From Pseudomonas gregormendelii (lineage in GTDB: Bacteria; Pseudomonadota; Gammaproteobacteria; Pseudomonadales; Pseudomonadaceae): a stretch of 64,000 nucleotides of DNA. How positions within the stretch are numbered: position 1 is the stretch's first letter; each line of letters starts with the position of its first letter. The position numbers and the translations under genes were made by a program. Under the pieces are notes generated by a model. It was not told the origin of the DNA and ran no database searches. It saw nothing but the letters and a program-made list of their open reading frames with translations. Location: NCBI RefSeq assembly GCF_017114825.1, contig NZ_JADEVO010000001.1:124001-188000 (forward strand), read 5' to 3'. Below are positions 1 through 11,792 of the stretch, piece by piece.

Positions 1-1079
1 AGGGGATAGACGCTCAGCCGGTGATAAAAATCGGCACGATAGCGACCACTGCGCACTTCCTCGGCCAGGTCGCGGTTGGTCGCGGCAATCAAGCGCACGT
101 TCACCTGATGTTCCTTGTCCGACCCCAGTCGTTGCAGCTGGCCGCTTTGCAGCACGCGCAGCAGTTTGGCCTGCACAGTCAGCGACAGCTCGCCCACTTC
201 GTCGAGAAACAGCGTGCCGCCATTGGCCAGTTCGAATTTGCCGCGCCGGTCATTGGTGGCGCCGGTGAAGGCGCCGCGCACGTGGCCGAATAGCTCGCTT
301 TCCACCAGGGTGTCGGGCAGGGCGGCGCAGTTGAGGCTGATGATCGGTTTCTCGGCGCGGGCAGACGCAGCGTGGATGGCCTGGGCCACCAGTTCCTTGC
401 CGACCCCGGTTTCGCCAGTGATCAGTACGGTGAGGTCGCTGCTGCCCACCAGGTCGATTTCTTCAACCAGGCGTTTGAGCGCCTTGCTCTGGCCAATCAT
501 CTCGCGGTTCTGCTGGCCGCTCGCCTGGCGATAAACCTCGGCGCGCTGATGCTCGTCTTCGGCCCTGTTGGCCAGGCGTTCGATCCGTTCGGCTGCATTG
601 ACCGTGGCCGCCGCCAGGCTGGCGAACGCTTGCAGCGCATCCAGCTCAATCGGTTCGAAGCGTTGCGGATCTAGGGCATCGAGCGTCAGCAGGCCCCAGG
701 GGCGTTCGTCGATAAACAACGGGCAGCCCATGCAGTCATGGACTTCCAGATGCTCATGCAGGCCATCGACCAGCCCATCGTAGGGGTCTGGCAGCTCGCT
801 ATCGGCGGCAAACCGGGTGGGGCCCGGACTGCTGAGCAGCGCTTCGAACCGCGGATGCTCGCTGATCTTAAAGCGCCGCCCCAGGGTATCGGTGCTCAGG
901 CCGTCGACTGCCAGGGGCACCAGCCATTCGCCATCGATGCGCAGCAGGGCTGCGGCATCGCACGGCAGCAGGGCGCGCATGGCTTCGAGCAGGCGTCGAT
1001 AGCGCTCGCCCTCCGGGAGCTCGCGGGACAGGTCAGAGACCAGCGGAAGCAGCGTGGTGAGCAAGGATTTTGCAGTCAT
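1..1079 (-). CDS. norR: Nitric oxide-sensing sigma-54 activator NorR/FhpR (3' end outside window)
   Basis: Transcription activator that senses NO and switches on NO detoxification genes with sigma-54 RNA polymerase. Translation from the ATG at 1079 gives about 360 residues: an N-terminal GAF-type sensor region, then an AAA+ domain with Walker A GETGVGKE, the sigma-54 contact motif GAFTGA and a Walker B segment LFLDEVGEL. The C-terminal helix-turn-helix expected in the family lies beyond position 1. The gene diverges from the flavohemoglobin gene, the arrangement of fhpR-fhp in P. aeruginosa and norR-linked hmp genes elsewhere. The name norR or fhpR is chosen from this context. The reading frame is intact to the window edge. 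Confidence 0.93.
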   Translation of the reverse strand, partial: MTAKSLLTTLLPLVSDLSRELPEGERYRRLLEAMRALLPCDAAALLRIDGEWLVPLAVDGLSTDTLGRRFKISEHPRFEALLSSPGPTRFAADSELPDPYDGLVDGLHEHLEVHDCMGCPLFIDERPWGLLTLDALDPQRFEPIELDALQAFASLAAATVNAAERIERLANRAEDEHQRAEVYRQASGQQNREMIGQSKALKRLVEEIDLVGSSDLTVLITGETGVGKELVAQAIHAASARAEKPIISLNCAALPDTLVESELFGHVRGAFTGATNDRRGKFELANGGTLFLDEVGELSLTVQAKLLRVLQSGQLQRLGSDKEHQVNVRLIAATNRDLAEEVRSGRYRADFYHRLSVYP

Positions 1080-1093
1080 AGTGACTCCATATA

Positions 1094-1187
1094 GTCGATA
1101 TGACTATAAATCAAATCAGGTCTAAATGACTATATAGTTGGTAAGCTATTGATATATATGAAAATTAAATCTGGCATGAAAACTGAT
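1094..1187 (+). promoter_or_regulatory. NorR-type boxes and sigma-54 promoter for hmp
   Basis: Two GT-N7-AC boxes, the core pattern of NorR enhancer sites, lie at 1094-1104 (GTCGATATGAC) and 1120-1130 (GTCTAAATGAC). A weaker GT-rich third site may lie near 1137-1147. A -24/-12 element follows at 1172-1187 (TGGCATGAAAACTGAT), with GG and GA separated by ten bases; GC is the usual second pair. The order boxes, promoter, hmp matches NorR-controlled promoters. This is an inference from sequence pattern. Confidence 0.7.
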
Positions 1188-1225
1188 ACGTAAGGGCAAA
1201 CGAATAGAAACCCAGGAGTTACCTT

Positions 1226-2404
1226 ATGCTGAGCGCTCAAGATCGTGCCATCGTCAAATCCACCGTGCCGTCGCTGGAAAGCGGTGGCGAAACATTAATT
1301 ACCCATTTCTACCGGATGATGCTCTCCGAGTACCCTGAAGTGCGCCCTTTGTTCAACCAGGCCCACCAGGCCAGTGGTGACCAGCCGCGTGCCCTGGCCA
1401 ACGGTGTGCTGATGTATGCCCGTCACATCGATCAACTCGACCAGTTGGGTGATCTGGTGGCCAAGATCATCAACAAGCACGTGGCCCTGCAAATCCTGCC
1501 GGAGCATTACCCGATCGTTGGCAGCTGTTTGCTGCGTGCCATTTCCGAAGTGCTGGGTGACGAGATCGCCACGCCTGAAGTGATGGCCGCCTGGGGCGCT
1601 GCCTATGGTCAGCTGGCCGATATCCTGATCGGCGCGGAAAAAAGCATCTACGACCAGAAGGAACAGGCACCTGGCGGCTGGCGTGGCGCGCGGGAGTTCA
1701 TCGTGGCGGCCAAGGTCGAGGAGAGTGCGGAGATCATTTCGTTCTACTTCGAGCCTGCCGACAAGGGCCCGATCCTGGCAGCAGAGCCTGGCCAGTACAT
1801 CGGCATGAAACTGGTACTCGATGGTGAAGAAATTCGCCGTAACTATTCACTGTCGGCCTTGACCAATGGCCAATACCGCATCAGCGTCAAGCGTGAGCAC
1901 GGCGGTCGTGCCTCCAACCACCTGCACGATCAACTGCACGTCGGTGCGTCCATCCAGCTGTTCCCGCCATCGGGTGAATTTACCCTGAGCGCCAGTAACA
2001 AACCCCTGGTGCTGATCAGTGGCGGCGTTGGTATTACCCCGACCCTGGCGATGCTTGAGGCGGCGCTGGCAACTGAGCGTCCGGTGCACTTCATCCATTG
2101 CGCGCGCAATGGCAGCGTCCATGCGTTTCGTGACTGGATCGACGGGCTTGCCGAACGTCATCCGCAGCTCAAGCGGTTCTACTGCTATGCCGAAGATGAC
2201 GGCGTGAGCCCGGCGGCGCACAAGGTGGGGGTGTTGAGCCAGGAACAGTTAGGCGAGTGGTTGCCGCAGGAACGCGATCTGGATGCCTATTTCCTTGGGC
2301 CCAAGGGCTTCATGGCGGCGGTCAAGCGCCATCTCAAGGCGCTGGGTGTGCCGGAGAAGCAAAGCCGCTACGAGTTCTTCGGGCCAGCATCCGCGCTGGA
2401 ATAG
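1226..2404 (+). CDS. hmp: Flavohemoglobin, nitric oxide dioxygenase
   Basis: Cytosolic NO dioxygenase that uses O2 and NAD(P)H to turn NO into nitrate. The 392-residue protein has the full family layout: an N-terminal globin (about 1-140) with distal Tyr29 and proximal His85, then an FAD-binding ferredoxin-reductase domain (RRNYSLSA, about 205-212) and an NAD-binding domain (SGGVGITPTLAM). The ATG at 1226 is preceded by AGGAG at eight bases, so the start is secure. It is divergent from the NorR-type activator, whose putative sites fill the intergenic region. In P. aeruginosa the orthologue is called fhp. Confidence 0.97.
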   Translation: MLSAQDRAIVKSTVPSLESGGETLITHFYRMMLSEYPEVRPLFNQAHQASGDQPRALANGVLMYARHIDQLDQLGDLVAKIINKHVALQILPEHYPIVGSCLLRAISEVLGDEIATPEVMAAWGAAYGQLADILIGAEKSIYDQKEQAPGGWRGAREFIVAAKVEESAEIISFYFEPADKGPILAAEPGQYIGMKLVLDGEEIRRNYSLSALTNGQYRISVKREHGGRASNHLHDQLHVGASIQLFPPSGEFTLSASNKPLVLISGGVGITPTLAMLEAALATERPVHFIHCARNGSVHAFRDWIDGLAERHPQLKRFYCYAEDDGVSPAAHKVGVLSQEQLGEWLPQERDLDAYFLGPKGFMAAVKRHLKALGVPEKQSRYEFFGPASALE

Positions 2405-2410
2405 CCACCG

Positions 2411-2440
2411 CACCTTTTGCACGGGCGGATTGCAAAGGTG
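2411..2440 (+). terminator. Hairpin just after hmp
   Basis: CACCTTTTGCA and TGCAAAGGTG form a stem with one bulged base and a 9-10 base loop directly after the hmp stop. There is no clear T run after it, so termination strength is uncertain. Confidence 0.35.
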
Positions 2441-2447
2441 TAGCTGA

Positions 2448-2563
2448 TGGCCTTATCGCGGGCAAGCCTTGCCCCCACAGGTGGTGAGGTCTGGCAGTGG
2501 CGGCAAGCCCTGTAACCACAGTCGGTGAGATCTGTGGGAGCAAGGCTTGCCCGCGATGAGGCC
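2448..2563. repeat. REP doublet between hmp and dauR
   Basis: Inverted arms around 2448-2480 and 2532-2563 share the core gggcaagccttgcccccac and its complement. This is a variant of the 'gtgggagcaaggcttgcccgcgatg' class common in P. fluorescens intergenic DNA. It sits between two convergent genes. Confidence 0.7.
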
Positions 2564-2604
2564 TGTACAGTCACCCCTTGCAAGCCGGCCCCGGGAGAGT
2601 CAGG

Positions 2605-3231
2605 TCAGCCCTTGAGTTCCTTCAAATGTTTGTAAACCGTCGCCCGTCCCATGTTCAGGACATTGGCCACATAGTTGGAGGCGCTTTTGCCTTTGAAGGC
2701 GCCTTCGGCGTGCAGAGCCAGGACCAGTTCGCGTTTGTGGTCGCGGGTCAGCATGCTCAGGCTCAGCTGTCGCTCGCGCAGCCAGGCATGGAGGAAGGTG
2801 TTGATCCGCTCCTGCCAGTCATCACGGAACAGTGAGTCCGGTTGCGGTATCAGCTTGCTCGGCGACAGGAAAAGATCCAGCGCCGCCTTGGCGTTTTCGA
2901 ACAGCGAAATATTCAGATTGATGCACAGCACCGCCAAAGGATGGCCAGCGCTGTCACGCAACACGCTGCTCAGGCTGCGAATTTTCTGACCATCCCAGTT
3001 GAGCTTTTCATACGGCCCGATGTTTCGTTCGCTAACCTCTTCACTGAGCATGTCTTCCAGCGAGGAATCGTCACCGACTTCACGTTTCGACAGGTTGTTG
3101 GCGATGTAGTCGACTTTCTGCGTGCGCAGATCGTGCAGCACCACTTCGGCATGGGGAAAGAACAGCGTCGCAATCGCGTCGCTGATGGCTCGGTAGTTAT
3201 CCAGGGCCGGATCTTTCTCGGGGGCGTTCAT
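2605..3231 (-). CDS. dauR: YheO/DauR-type transcriptional regulator of D-arginine use
   Basis: A 208-residue DNA-binding regulator with an N-terminal YheO-like PAS domain (about 10-120) and a C-terminal helix-turn-helix ending in NMGRATVYKHLKELKG. It is the last gene of a minus-strand cluster in the order dehydrogenase (dauB), oxidoreductase (dauA), regulator, the order of dauBAR in P. aeruginosa. There DauR represses the operon and D- or L-arginine relieves repression. The same role is inferred here. The stop is followed by a REP doublet rather than by another gene. Confidence 0.85.
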   Translation of the reverse strand: MNAPEKDPALDNYRAISDAIATLFFPHAEVVLHDLRTQKVDYIANNLSKREVGDDSSLEDMLSEEVSERNIGPYEKLNWDGQKIRSLSSVLRDSAGHPLAVLCINLNISLFENAKAALDLFLSPSKLIPQPDSLFRDDWQERINTFLHAWLRERQLSLSMLTRDHKRELVLALHAEGAFKGKSASNYVANVLNMGRATVYKHLKELKG

Positions 3232-3312
3232 TCAGTGGTGCTCCGGGCGACGTCAGCGCCCATAAGGCAGGGCGCTGGAAGTTTGCAGCAAACGGGAGTG
3301 GACGTCACCTGA

Positions 3313-4582
<1,270 letters not shown>

Positions 4583-4596
4583 AGGGGTTGGTGGTG

Positions 4597-5544
4597 TTAG
4601 TGCTGTAGGCGGTAGATGGCATTGGCCAGTGCGATGTCTTCCAGGCCCAGACCGATCGAGCGGAAGAACACGTGGCGATCGTAGGCCGGACGCTGCACTT
4701 TTTCGCTCATCAGCTCGGGCAGGTCGCCGACGATACTGTCCTTGTCCCAGCCATGCTGTTCGCCGGCAATCAGCATTTCCCCGGCCGAACCGGGCGTGGT
4801 CACACGATAGTCGCAGAACACCTGCATGGCGTTGAGGCAGTGCGGCGGCACTTCGTGAGCCCGTGGCGCGTTGGTGCTGATGGAGGTGATCAGGGCCGGT
4901 TTGCTCAAGGTGGACGGGTCGATGACGGGGCCGGCGGAGGAGGTACACAGCATAATCACGTCAGCGTCCAGGACGGCCGCTTCGCGACTGGAAACCAGCG
5001 TCAGGCGCGGATCAAGCCCTGTGAGCCGTGCCTTCGCTCCAGCGTCAAGACCGTCCAGGCTCGGGGAATACAGGTTGATGCTCTGCCAGGCACGCAGGCC
5101 CTTCACGTAATGCAGGTGCGCCTGGGCCACCTTGCCGCTGCCGATAATTGCCAGGCGCTGCGCTGTTGGCGGCGCCAGGGCATCGACCGCCACGGCGGTG
5201 GTCGCTGCCGTACGTGCCGTGGTCAGTTCACCGGCATCACAGAGCAACAGCGGTTGACCGGTCTGCATCGACATCAGCAGCGTCCACGCCGTCACCAACG
5301 GGCCTTGCTCGCGCACGATGTAAGGCGACGTCTTGACCCCATAAACGCCATCTTTGGCCAGCACGCCCAAGTAGTTGATGAAGTCGCCAGCGCCTTGGGG
5401 GAATTCAACCAGTTGCTGCGCCGGTTGCACCGCGTGGCCTGCGGCCAGGTCACGGAACAGTTTGCGCAGGATCTGCGGCACGTCGATTTGATCGAGCAAC
5501 TCGCGTGCTTGAGGTTGGGTAATCACGTAAGGCGTGCTGGACAT
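4597..5544 (-). CDS. dauB: NAD(P)-dependent anabolic L-arginine dehydrogenase (ornithine cyclodeaminase family)
   Basis: Converts 2-ketoarginine and ammonia to L-arginine with NAD(P)H, completing D- to L-arginine conversion with DauA. The protein belongs to the ornithine cyclodeaminase/mu-crystallin family: a Rossmann NAD site near LAIIGSGKVAQAHL, a substrate part rich in conserved Lys and Arg, and the family SISTNAP segment. The ATG at 5544 (315 residues) is preferred over one at 5565 because GGAG lies six bases upstream and the best promoter would place the transcript start near 5573. It is the first gene of dauBAR. Confidence 0.88.
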   Translation of the reverse strand: MSSTPYVITQPQARELLDQIDVPQILRKLFRDLAAGHAVQPAQQLVEFPQGAGDFINYLGVLAKDGVYGVKTSPYIVREQGPLVTAWTLLMSMQTGQPLLLCDAGELTTARTAATTAVAVDALAPPTAQRLAIIGSGKVAQAHLHYVKGLRAWQSINLYSPSLDGLDAGAKARLTGLDPRLTLVSSREAAVLDADVIMLCTSSAGPVIDPSTLSKPALITSISTNAPRAHEVPPHCLNAMQVFCDYRVTTPGSAGEMLIAGEQHGWDKDSIVGDLPELMSEKVQRPAYDRHVFFRSIGLGLEDIALANAIYRLQH

Positions 5545-5577
5545 GAACGGCTCCGGAGACTGCATCTGAACTATTTT

Positions 5578-5609
5578 GTCTATTATGGACTTTTAGTTTA
5601 TTCCGGCAA
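5578..5609 (-). promoter_or_regulatory. Candidate dauBAR promoter with overlapping operator-like palindrome
   Basis: On the minus strand TTGCCG (5609-5604) and TAATAG (5585-5580) are spaced 18 bases apart. An imperfect palindrome GTCTATTATGGAC at 5578-5590 covers the -10 element, a plausible repressor site for DauR. No DauR consensus was available to compare, so this is inference. Confidence 0.35.
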
Positions 5610-5632
5610 GCTCCGTTCGAGAAAAACCAGGC

Positions 5633-5664
5633 AAAAAAAAGCGCAGTCCGTTGCCGGCTGCGCC
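5633..5664 (-). terminator. Intrinsic terminator of rhlB
   Basis: Read on the minus strand, GCGCAG and CTGCGC pair around an 11-base loop and are followed by eight Ts. It lies just after the rhlB stop and before the dauB promoter region. Confidence 0.8.
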
Positions 5665-5684
5665 TCTTCTACTGCGGCCCGTAT

Positions 5685-7172
5685 TTACGGGCGCTTACGC
5701 TCAACCGCCCGCAACAAATGGGTCGGCGGCGTCTCGCAGCTGATCTTGCGACCCAGCAGTGCCTCGATGGACGGCAACTGGTAGGAGTCGTCTTCACCGG
5801 CGAAGCTGATGGACACGCCATCGGCGCCCGCACGTCCGGTGCGGCCGATACGATGCACGTAGTCGTCCGGCATTTCCGGCAGGGTGAAGTTGATCACGTG
5901 GCTGATGCCGTCAATGTGAATGCCGCGACCGGCAACATCGGTGGCGACCAGCACGCGGATCTTGCCTTCGCGGAAGCCTTCCAGCGTCTTGATGCGCTTG
6001 TGCTGCGGTACGTCACCGGACAACTGCGCGGCGTTGACGCCATCACGCACCAGCCGTTCTTCGATGCGACGCACTTCGTCCTTGCGGTTGGCGAACACCA
6101 TCACCCGCTCCCAGCCGTTGTCGTTGACCAGGTTGTAGAGCAGTTTGTATTTGTCGGCACCGGCAACGGCGTAGATGTGCTGCTCGACGTTTTCGCTGGC
6201 GACGTTCTGCGACTCGATCTCGACGATCGACGGCTCGGTGGTCCATTGCTTGGCCAGGTTCATCACGTCTTCGGTGAAGGTCGCGGAGAACAGCAGCGTC
6301 TGACGCTCGTTCTTCGGCGGGGTCTGGCGAATGATCTGCCGCACCTGCGGAATGAAACCCATGTCGAGCATGCGGTCGGCTTCGTCCAGGACCATGACTT
6401 CGACCATGTCCAGGTGCACGTCGCCGCGCTGGTTGAAGTCCAGCAAACGGCCGGGCGTGGCCACGAGGATGTCGCAGTGACGGGCTTCGAGATGCTTGAG
6501 CTGCTTGTCGAAGTCCATGCCGCCAACGAACGTCATGACATTGAGGCCGGTGTACTTGGTCAGGTCAGCGGCGTCCTTGGCAATCTGCACCACCAGTTCC
6601 CGGGTTGGCGCGATGATCAATGCCCGTGGCTCGCCCATGTAGCGCTCTTTGGGCGGCGGGGTTTGCAGCAACTGGGTGATGATCGAGATCAGGAACGCAG
6701 CGGTCTTGCCGGTGCCGGTCTGGGCGCGGCCGATGGCATCCTTGCCAGCAAGGGTAAAGCCCAGCACCTGGGCCTGGATCGGCGTGCAATACGGGAAGCC
6801 CAGGTCCTGGATGGCGTGCATCAATTCAGGGGCGAGTTTGAAATCGTGGAAACGGGTTTTGCCTTCCTGGGGTTCGACGACGAAGTCTTCGAGTTTCCAG
6901 GGAATAACCGGTGCCTTGGGCTTGGGTTCGCGACGCGGCCTGACAGGCTTGGGGGCTTCGCTGCGCGGCGGCTCGTCGGCTGTTACCTCGACAGTGGGGG
7001 CAGCCGGTGGGGTCATCGGCTCGTGCTTGGGTACCGCTGCGGTGGCGGTCCGGCCAGACTGATTACCGTCGGCGCGGTGGCTGGGTGAGTGAGACGGAGC
7101 GCTGGAGGCTGGCGCGAGCTGCTCAGTCTCGCTTTTACCGAACATTTTCTTGAGTGCTTTGAGCACGGTCAT
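5685..7172 (-). CDS. rhlB: DEAD-box ATP-dependent RNA helicase RhlB
   Basis: RNA helicase that unwinds structured RNA, in many gamma-proteobacteria as part of the RNA degradosome. The 495-residue protein has a low-complexity Ala/Pro-rich N-terminal extension (about 15-90). A DEAD core follows with Q-motif region PTPIQAQ-like [11 protein letters not shown], Walker [13 protein letters not shown] in [16 protein letters not shown] in LFSATF, and [10 protein letters not shown] in the C-terminal RecA domain. A terminator follows the stop. In PAO1 as recalled, rhlB is also next to dauB. The N-terminal extension is longer than in E. coli RhlB (421 residues), usual for Pseudomonas. Confidence 0.92.
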   Translation of the reverse strand: MTVLKALKKMFGKSETEQLAPASSAPSHSPSHRADGNQSGRTATAAVPKHEPMTPPAAPTVEVTADEPPRSEAPKPVRPRREPKPKAPVIPWKLEDFVVEPQEGKTRFHDFKLAPELMHAIQDLGFPYCTPIQAQVLGFTLAGKDAIGRAQTGTGKTAAFLISIITQLLQTPPPKERYMGEPRALIIAPTRELVVQIAKDAADLTKYTGLNVMTFVGGMDFDKQLKHLEARHCDILVATPGRLLDFNQRGDVHLDMVEVMVLDEADRMLDMGFIPQVRQIIRQTPPKNERQTLLFSATFTEDVMNLAKQWTTEPSIVEIESQNVASENVEQHIYAVAGADKYKLLYNLVNDNGWERVMVFANRKDEVRRIEERLVRDGVNAAQLSGDVPQHKRIKTLEGFREGKIRVLVATDVAGRGIHIDGISHVINFTLPEMPDDYVHRIGRTGRAGADGVSISFAGEDDSYQLPSIEALLGRKISCETPPTHLLRAVERKRP

Positions 7173-7268
7173 CTCATCAATTGATTAAGGAATGTACGCC
7201 GGCCAGTGTAATGCAAGAATCGGGCGCGGCGTAGTGTGATGATCAAAGGCAGCTTTTACACAGTCTGT

Positions 7269-8394
<1,126 letters not shown>

Positions 8395-9426
8395 ATGAAG
8401 ATGTTGAAATCCACCCTGGCCGTCGTGACTGCAGCCGCAGTACTTGGCGTCAGCGGGTTCGCTCAGGCGGGTGCAACCCTGGATGCAGTGCAGAAGAAAG
8501 GTTTTGTACAGTGCGGTGTAAGTGACGGCCTGCCGGGTTTCTCGGTTCCGGACGCCACTGGCAAGATCCTCGGCATCGATGCTGACTTCTGCCGCGCTGT
8601 AGCCGCTGCCGTATTCGGCGACGCGACCAAGGTTAAATTCAGTCAGTTGAACGCCAAGGAGCGCTTCACCGCGCTGCAGTCCGGCGAAATCGACATCCTG
8701 TCGCGCAACACCACCATGACCAGCTCCCGTGACGCGGGCATGGGCCTGAAATTTCCAGGCTTCATCACCTACTACGACGGCATCGGCTTCCTGGTAAACA
8801 ACAAGCTGGGCGTCAAGAGCGCCAAGGAACTGGACGGTGCAACCATCTGCATCCAGGCCGGTACCACCACTGAGCTGAACGTTTCCGACTACTTCCGTGG
8901 CAACGGTCTGAAATACACCCCGATCACCTTCGACACCTCCGATGAAAGCGCCAAGTCGCTGGAGTCCGGTCGTTGCGACGTGCTGACCTCCGACAAGTCC
9001 CAACTGTTCGCCCAGCGCAGCAAGCTGGCCGCGCCGAAAGACTACGTGGTTCTGCCGGAAACCATCTCCAAGGAGCCACTGGGCCCTGTCGTGCGTAACG
9101 GCGATGACGAGTGGCTGGCGGTGGTCCGCTGGACTGGCTACGCCATGCTCAACGCTGAAGAAGCCGGCATCACTTCGAAAAACGTCGAAGCTGAAGCCAA
9201 GGCCACCAAGAACCCGGACGTCGCTCGTATGCTCGGGGCTGACGGTGAATACGGCAAGGATCTGAAACTGCCGAAAGACTGGGTCGTACAGATCATCAAG
9301 CAAGTAGGTAACTACGGCGAAGTGTTCGAGAAAAACCTCGGCAAGGGCACCCCGCTGGAAATCGACCGCGGCCTGAACGCGCTGTGGAACAACGGCGGCA
9401 TTCAATACGCACCACCAGTGCGCTGA
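8395..9426 (+). CDS. aapJ: Amino-acid ABC transporter periplasmic binding protein AapJ
   Basis: Periplasmic receptor of a broad-range L-amino-acid importer (PAAT family). The 343-residue protein starts with a Sec signal peptide (MKMLKSTLAVVTAAAVLGVS, cleavage after AQA near residue 24) and has the SBP_bac_3 fold, with the family stretch GKILGIDADFCRAVAAAVFGD and paired cysteines around 39, 61, 162 and 198. TGGAGG lies six bases before the ATG at 8395. It is the first of four genes, receptor, two permeases and ATPase, in the order known as aapJQMP in Rhizobium. The long gap to aapQ (65 bases) compared with later genes is common for receptor genes made in excess. Confidence 0.94.
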   Translation: MKMLKSTLAVVTAAAVLGVSGFAQAGATLDAVQKKGFVQCGVSDGLPGFSVPDATGKILGIDADFCRAVAAAVFGDATKVKFSQLNAKERFTALQSGEIDILSRNTTMTSSRDAGMGLKFPGFITYYDGIGFLVNNKLGVKSAKELDGATICIQAGTTTELNVSDYFRGNGLKYTPITFDTSDESAKSLESGRCDVLTSDKSQLFAQRSKLAAPKDYVVLPETISKEPLGPVVRNGDDEWLAVVRWTGYAMLNAEEAGITSKNVEAEAKATKNPDVARMLGADGEYGKDLKLPKDWVVQIIKQVGNYGEVFEKNLGKGTPLEIDRGLNALWNNGGIQYAPPVR

Positions 9427-9491
9427 TGGTTCTGTCACCCGGTGGGCCAACCGCCGGGTGATGTTCTGTTCCATTCTTTGCGGGGCACTTC

Positions 9492-10673
9492 ATGCAAAAT
9501 TCAATCGGCGCACCAAAGCAGAGGCTCAGCCTCAGCGATCCCAAAGTGCGTGCGTGGCTATTCCAGATCATCACCATCGTGGCGGTGGTCTCGCTGGGCT
9601 GGTTTCTGTTCGACAACACCCAGACCAACCTGCAACACCGGGGCATCACTTCCGGCTTCGACTTTCTGGAGCGCAGTGCCGGTTTCGGCATCGCTCAACA
9701 CCTGATCGACTACACCGAATCGGACAGCTATGCACGGGTGTTTGTCATAGGCCTGCTCAATACGCTGCTGGTGACGTTCATCGGCGTGATCCTGGCGACG
9801 ATCCTCGGGTTCATCGTCGGCGTGTCACGGCTGTCAAAAAACTGGATTATTGCCAAGCTGGCGACGGTGTATGTAGAGGTTTTCCGCAACATTCCGCCGC
9901 TGCTGCAGATCCTGTTCTGGTATTTCGCGGTATTCCTGACCATGCCAGGACCGCGTGCCAGTCATAACTTTGGCGATACCTTCTTTGTCAGCAGCCGTGG
10001 CCTGAACATGCCGGCGGCGTTGGCGTCGGATGGTTTCTGGCCATTCGTGGCCGGCGTGGGCGTGGCCATTGTCGCTATCGTGCTGATGTGCCGCTGGGCC
10101 AACAAACGTTTCGAAGAAACCGGCGTGCCATTCCACAAATTCTGGGTCGGCCTGGCACTGTTCCTGGTGATCCCGGCACTGTGCGCGTTGATCTTTGGCG
10201 CTCCGGTGCATTGGGAAATGCCCAAGCTGCAAGGCTTCAACTTCGTCGGTGGCTGGGTATTGATCCCTGAACTGCTGGCGTTGACCCTGGCGCTCACCGT
10301 GTACACCGCGGCATTCATTGCCGAGATCGTGCGCTCGGGCATCAAGTCGGTCAGCCATGGCCAGACCGAGGCGGCGCACTCCCTGGGGCTGCGCAACGGT
10401 CCGACCCTGCGCAAGGTGATCATCCCGCAAGCCCTGCGCGTGATCATTCCACCGCTGACCAGCCAATACCTGAACCTGGCGAAAAACTCCTCGCTGGCCG
10501 CCGGTATCGGTTATCCGGAAATGGTTTCGTTGTTTGCCGGCACGGTGCTCAACCAGACCGGACAGGCGATCGAGGTGATTGCCATCACCATGAGCGTGTA
10601 CCTGGCGATCAGTATCAGCATTTCCCTGCTGATGAACTGGTACAACAAGCGCATTGCGCTGATCGAGCGGTAA
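9492..10673 (+). CDS. aapQ: Amino-acid ABC transporter permease AapQ
   Basis: Inner-membrane permease subunit of the Aap importer. The 393-residue protein has an N-terminal extension, a first membrane segment near 28-45 and several further hydrophobic segments. The cytoplasmic EAA loop for ATPase contact is seen near residue 290-330 (GQTEAAHSLGLRNGPT followed by IIPQALR). A large loop between membrane segments (about 155-260) is usual for AapQ-type proteins. It is followed after ten bases by aapM, consistent with one transcript. Confidence 0.93.
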   Translation: MQNSIGAPKQRLSLSDPKVRAWLFQIITIVAVVSLGWFLFDNTQTNLQHRGITSGFDFLERSAGFGIAQHLIDYTESDSYARVFVIGLLNTLLVTFIGVILATILGFIVGVSRLSKNWIIAKLATVYVEVFRNIPPLLQILFWYFAVFLTMPGPRASHNFGDTFFVSSRGLNMPAALASDGFWPFVAGVGVAIVAIVLMCRWANKRFEETGVPFHKFWVGLALFLVIPALCALIFGAPVHWEMPKLQGFNFVGGWVLIPELLALTLALTVYTAAFIAEIVRSGIKSVSHGQTEAAHSLGLRNGPTLRKVIIPQALRVIIPPLTSQYLNLAKNSSLAAGIGYPEMVSLFAGTVLNQTGQAIEVIAITMSVYLAISISISLLMNWYNKRIALIER

Positions 10674-10683
10674 GGAATAGCGC

Positions 10684-11781
10684 ATGAGTACTCATATTTT
10701 CAAACCTGACATGCCGCCACCGGACCGCAGTATCGGTGTGGTGGCGTGGATGCGCGCCAACATGTTCTCCAGCTGGCTCAACACCCTGCTGACCCTGTTT
10801 GCGTTCTACCTGATCTACCTCGTGGTGCCGCCGATCCTCAGCTGGGCGATCATCAATGCCAACTGGGTCGGGACCAGCCAGGCCGACTGCACGAAGGAGG
10901 GCGCCTGCTGGGTGTTCATTCAGCAGCGCTTCGGCCAGTTCATGTACGGCTACTACCCGGTGGACATGCGCTGGCGCGTGGACCTGACCGTGTGGCTGGC
11001 GGTTATCGGCGTGGCGCCGTTGTTCATCTCGCGCTTCCCGCGTAAAGCGGTGTACGGGCTGAGCTTCCTGGTGCTGTATCCGATCATTGCCTGGTGCCTG
11101 TTGCACGGTGGTGTGTTTGGCCTGACCCAGGTGGCGACCAGCCAATGGGGCGGCCTGATGCTGACCCTGGTGATCGCCACCGTCGGGATTGCCGGCGCCT
11201 TGCCGCTGGGTATTGTCCTGGCACTGGGGCGGCGCTCGAACATGCCGGCGATTCGCGTGGTCTGTGTGACCTTCATCGAATTCTGGCGCGGCGTGCCGTT
11301 GATCACGGTGTTGTTCATGTCCTCGGTAATGCTGCCGTTGTTCCTGCCAGAAGGCATGAACTTCGACAAGCTGCTACGGGCCCTGATCGGCGTGATCCTG
11401 TTCCAGTCGGCCTATGTGGCCGAGGTGGTGCGCGGTGGCTTGCAGGCGATTCCCAAAGGTCAGTACGAAGCAGCCGCAGCGATGGGCCTTGGCTACTGGC
11501 GCTCGATGGGCCTGGTGATCCTGCCGCAAGCCCTGAAGCTGGTGATCCCTGGCATCGTCAACACCTTCATTGCGCTGTTCAAGGACACCAGCCTGGTGAT
11601 CATCATCGGCCTGTTCGACCTGCTCAACAGCGTCAAGCAAGCGGCCGCCGACCCGAAATGGCTGGGCATGGCCACTGAAGGCTACGTGTTCGCCGCCCTG
11701 GTGTTCTGGATTTTCTGTTTTGGTATGTCGCGCTATTCCATGCATCTGGAACGCAAGCTCGACACTGGCCACAAGCGTTAG
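10684..11781 (+). CDS. aapM: Amino-acid ABC transporter permease AapM
   Basis: Second inner-membrane permease of the Aap importer, forming a heterodimer with AapQ. The 365-residue protein has membrane segments near 35-60, 105-120 and from 125 onward. The EAA loop is [18 protein letters not shown] followed by [13 protein letters not shown] periplasmic loop near residues 60-85 carries two Cys ([10 protein letters not shown]) that could pair. It lies ten bases after aapQ and eleven bases before aapP. Confidence 0.93.
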   Translation: MSTHIFKPDMPPPDRSIGVVAWMRANMFSSWLNTLLTLFAFYLIYLVVPPILSWAIINANWVGTSQADCTKEGACWVFIQQRFGQFMYGYYPVDMRWRVDLTVWLAVIGVAPLFISRFPRKAVYGLSFLVLYPIIAWCLLHGGVFGLTQVATSQWGGLMLTLVIATVGIAGALPLGIVLALGRRSNMPAIRVVCVTFIEFWRGVPLITVLFMSSVMLPLFLPEGMNFDKLLRALIGVILFQSAYVAEVVRGGLQAIPKGQYEAAAAMGLGYWRSMGLVILPQALKLVIPGIVNTFIALFKDTSLVIIIGLFDLLNSVKQAAADPKWLGMATEGYVFAALVFWIFCFGMSRYSMHLERKLDTGHKR

Positions 11782-11792
11782 GAGTTCTTTTT

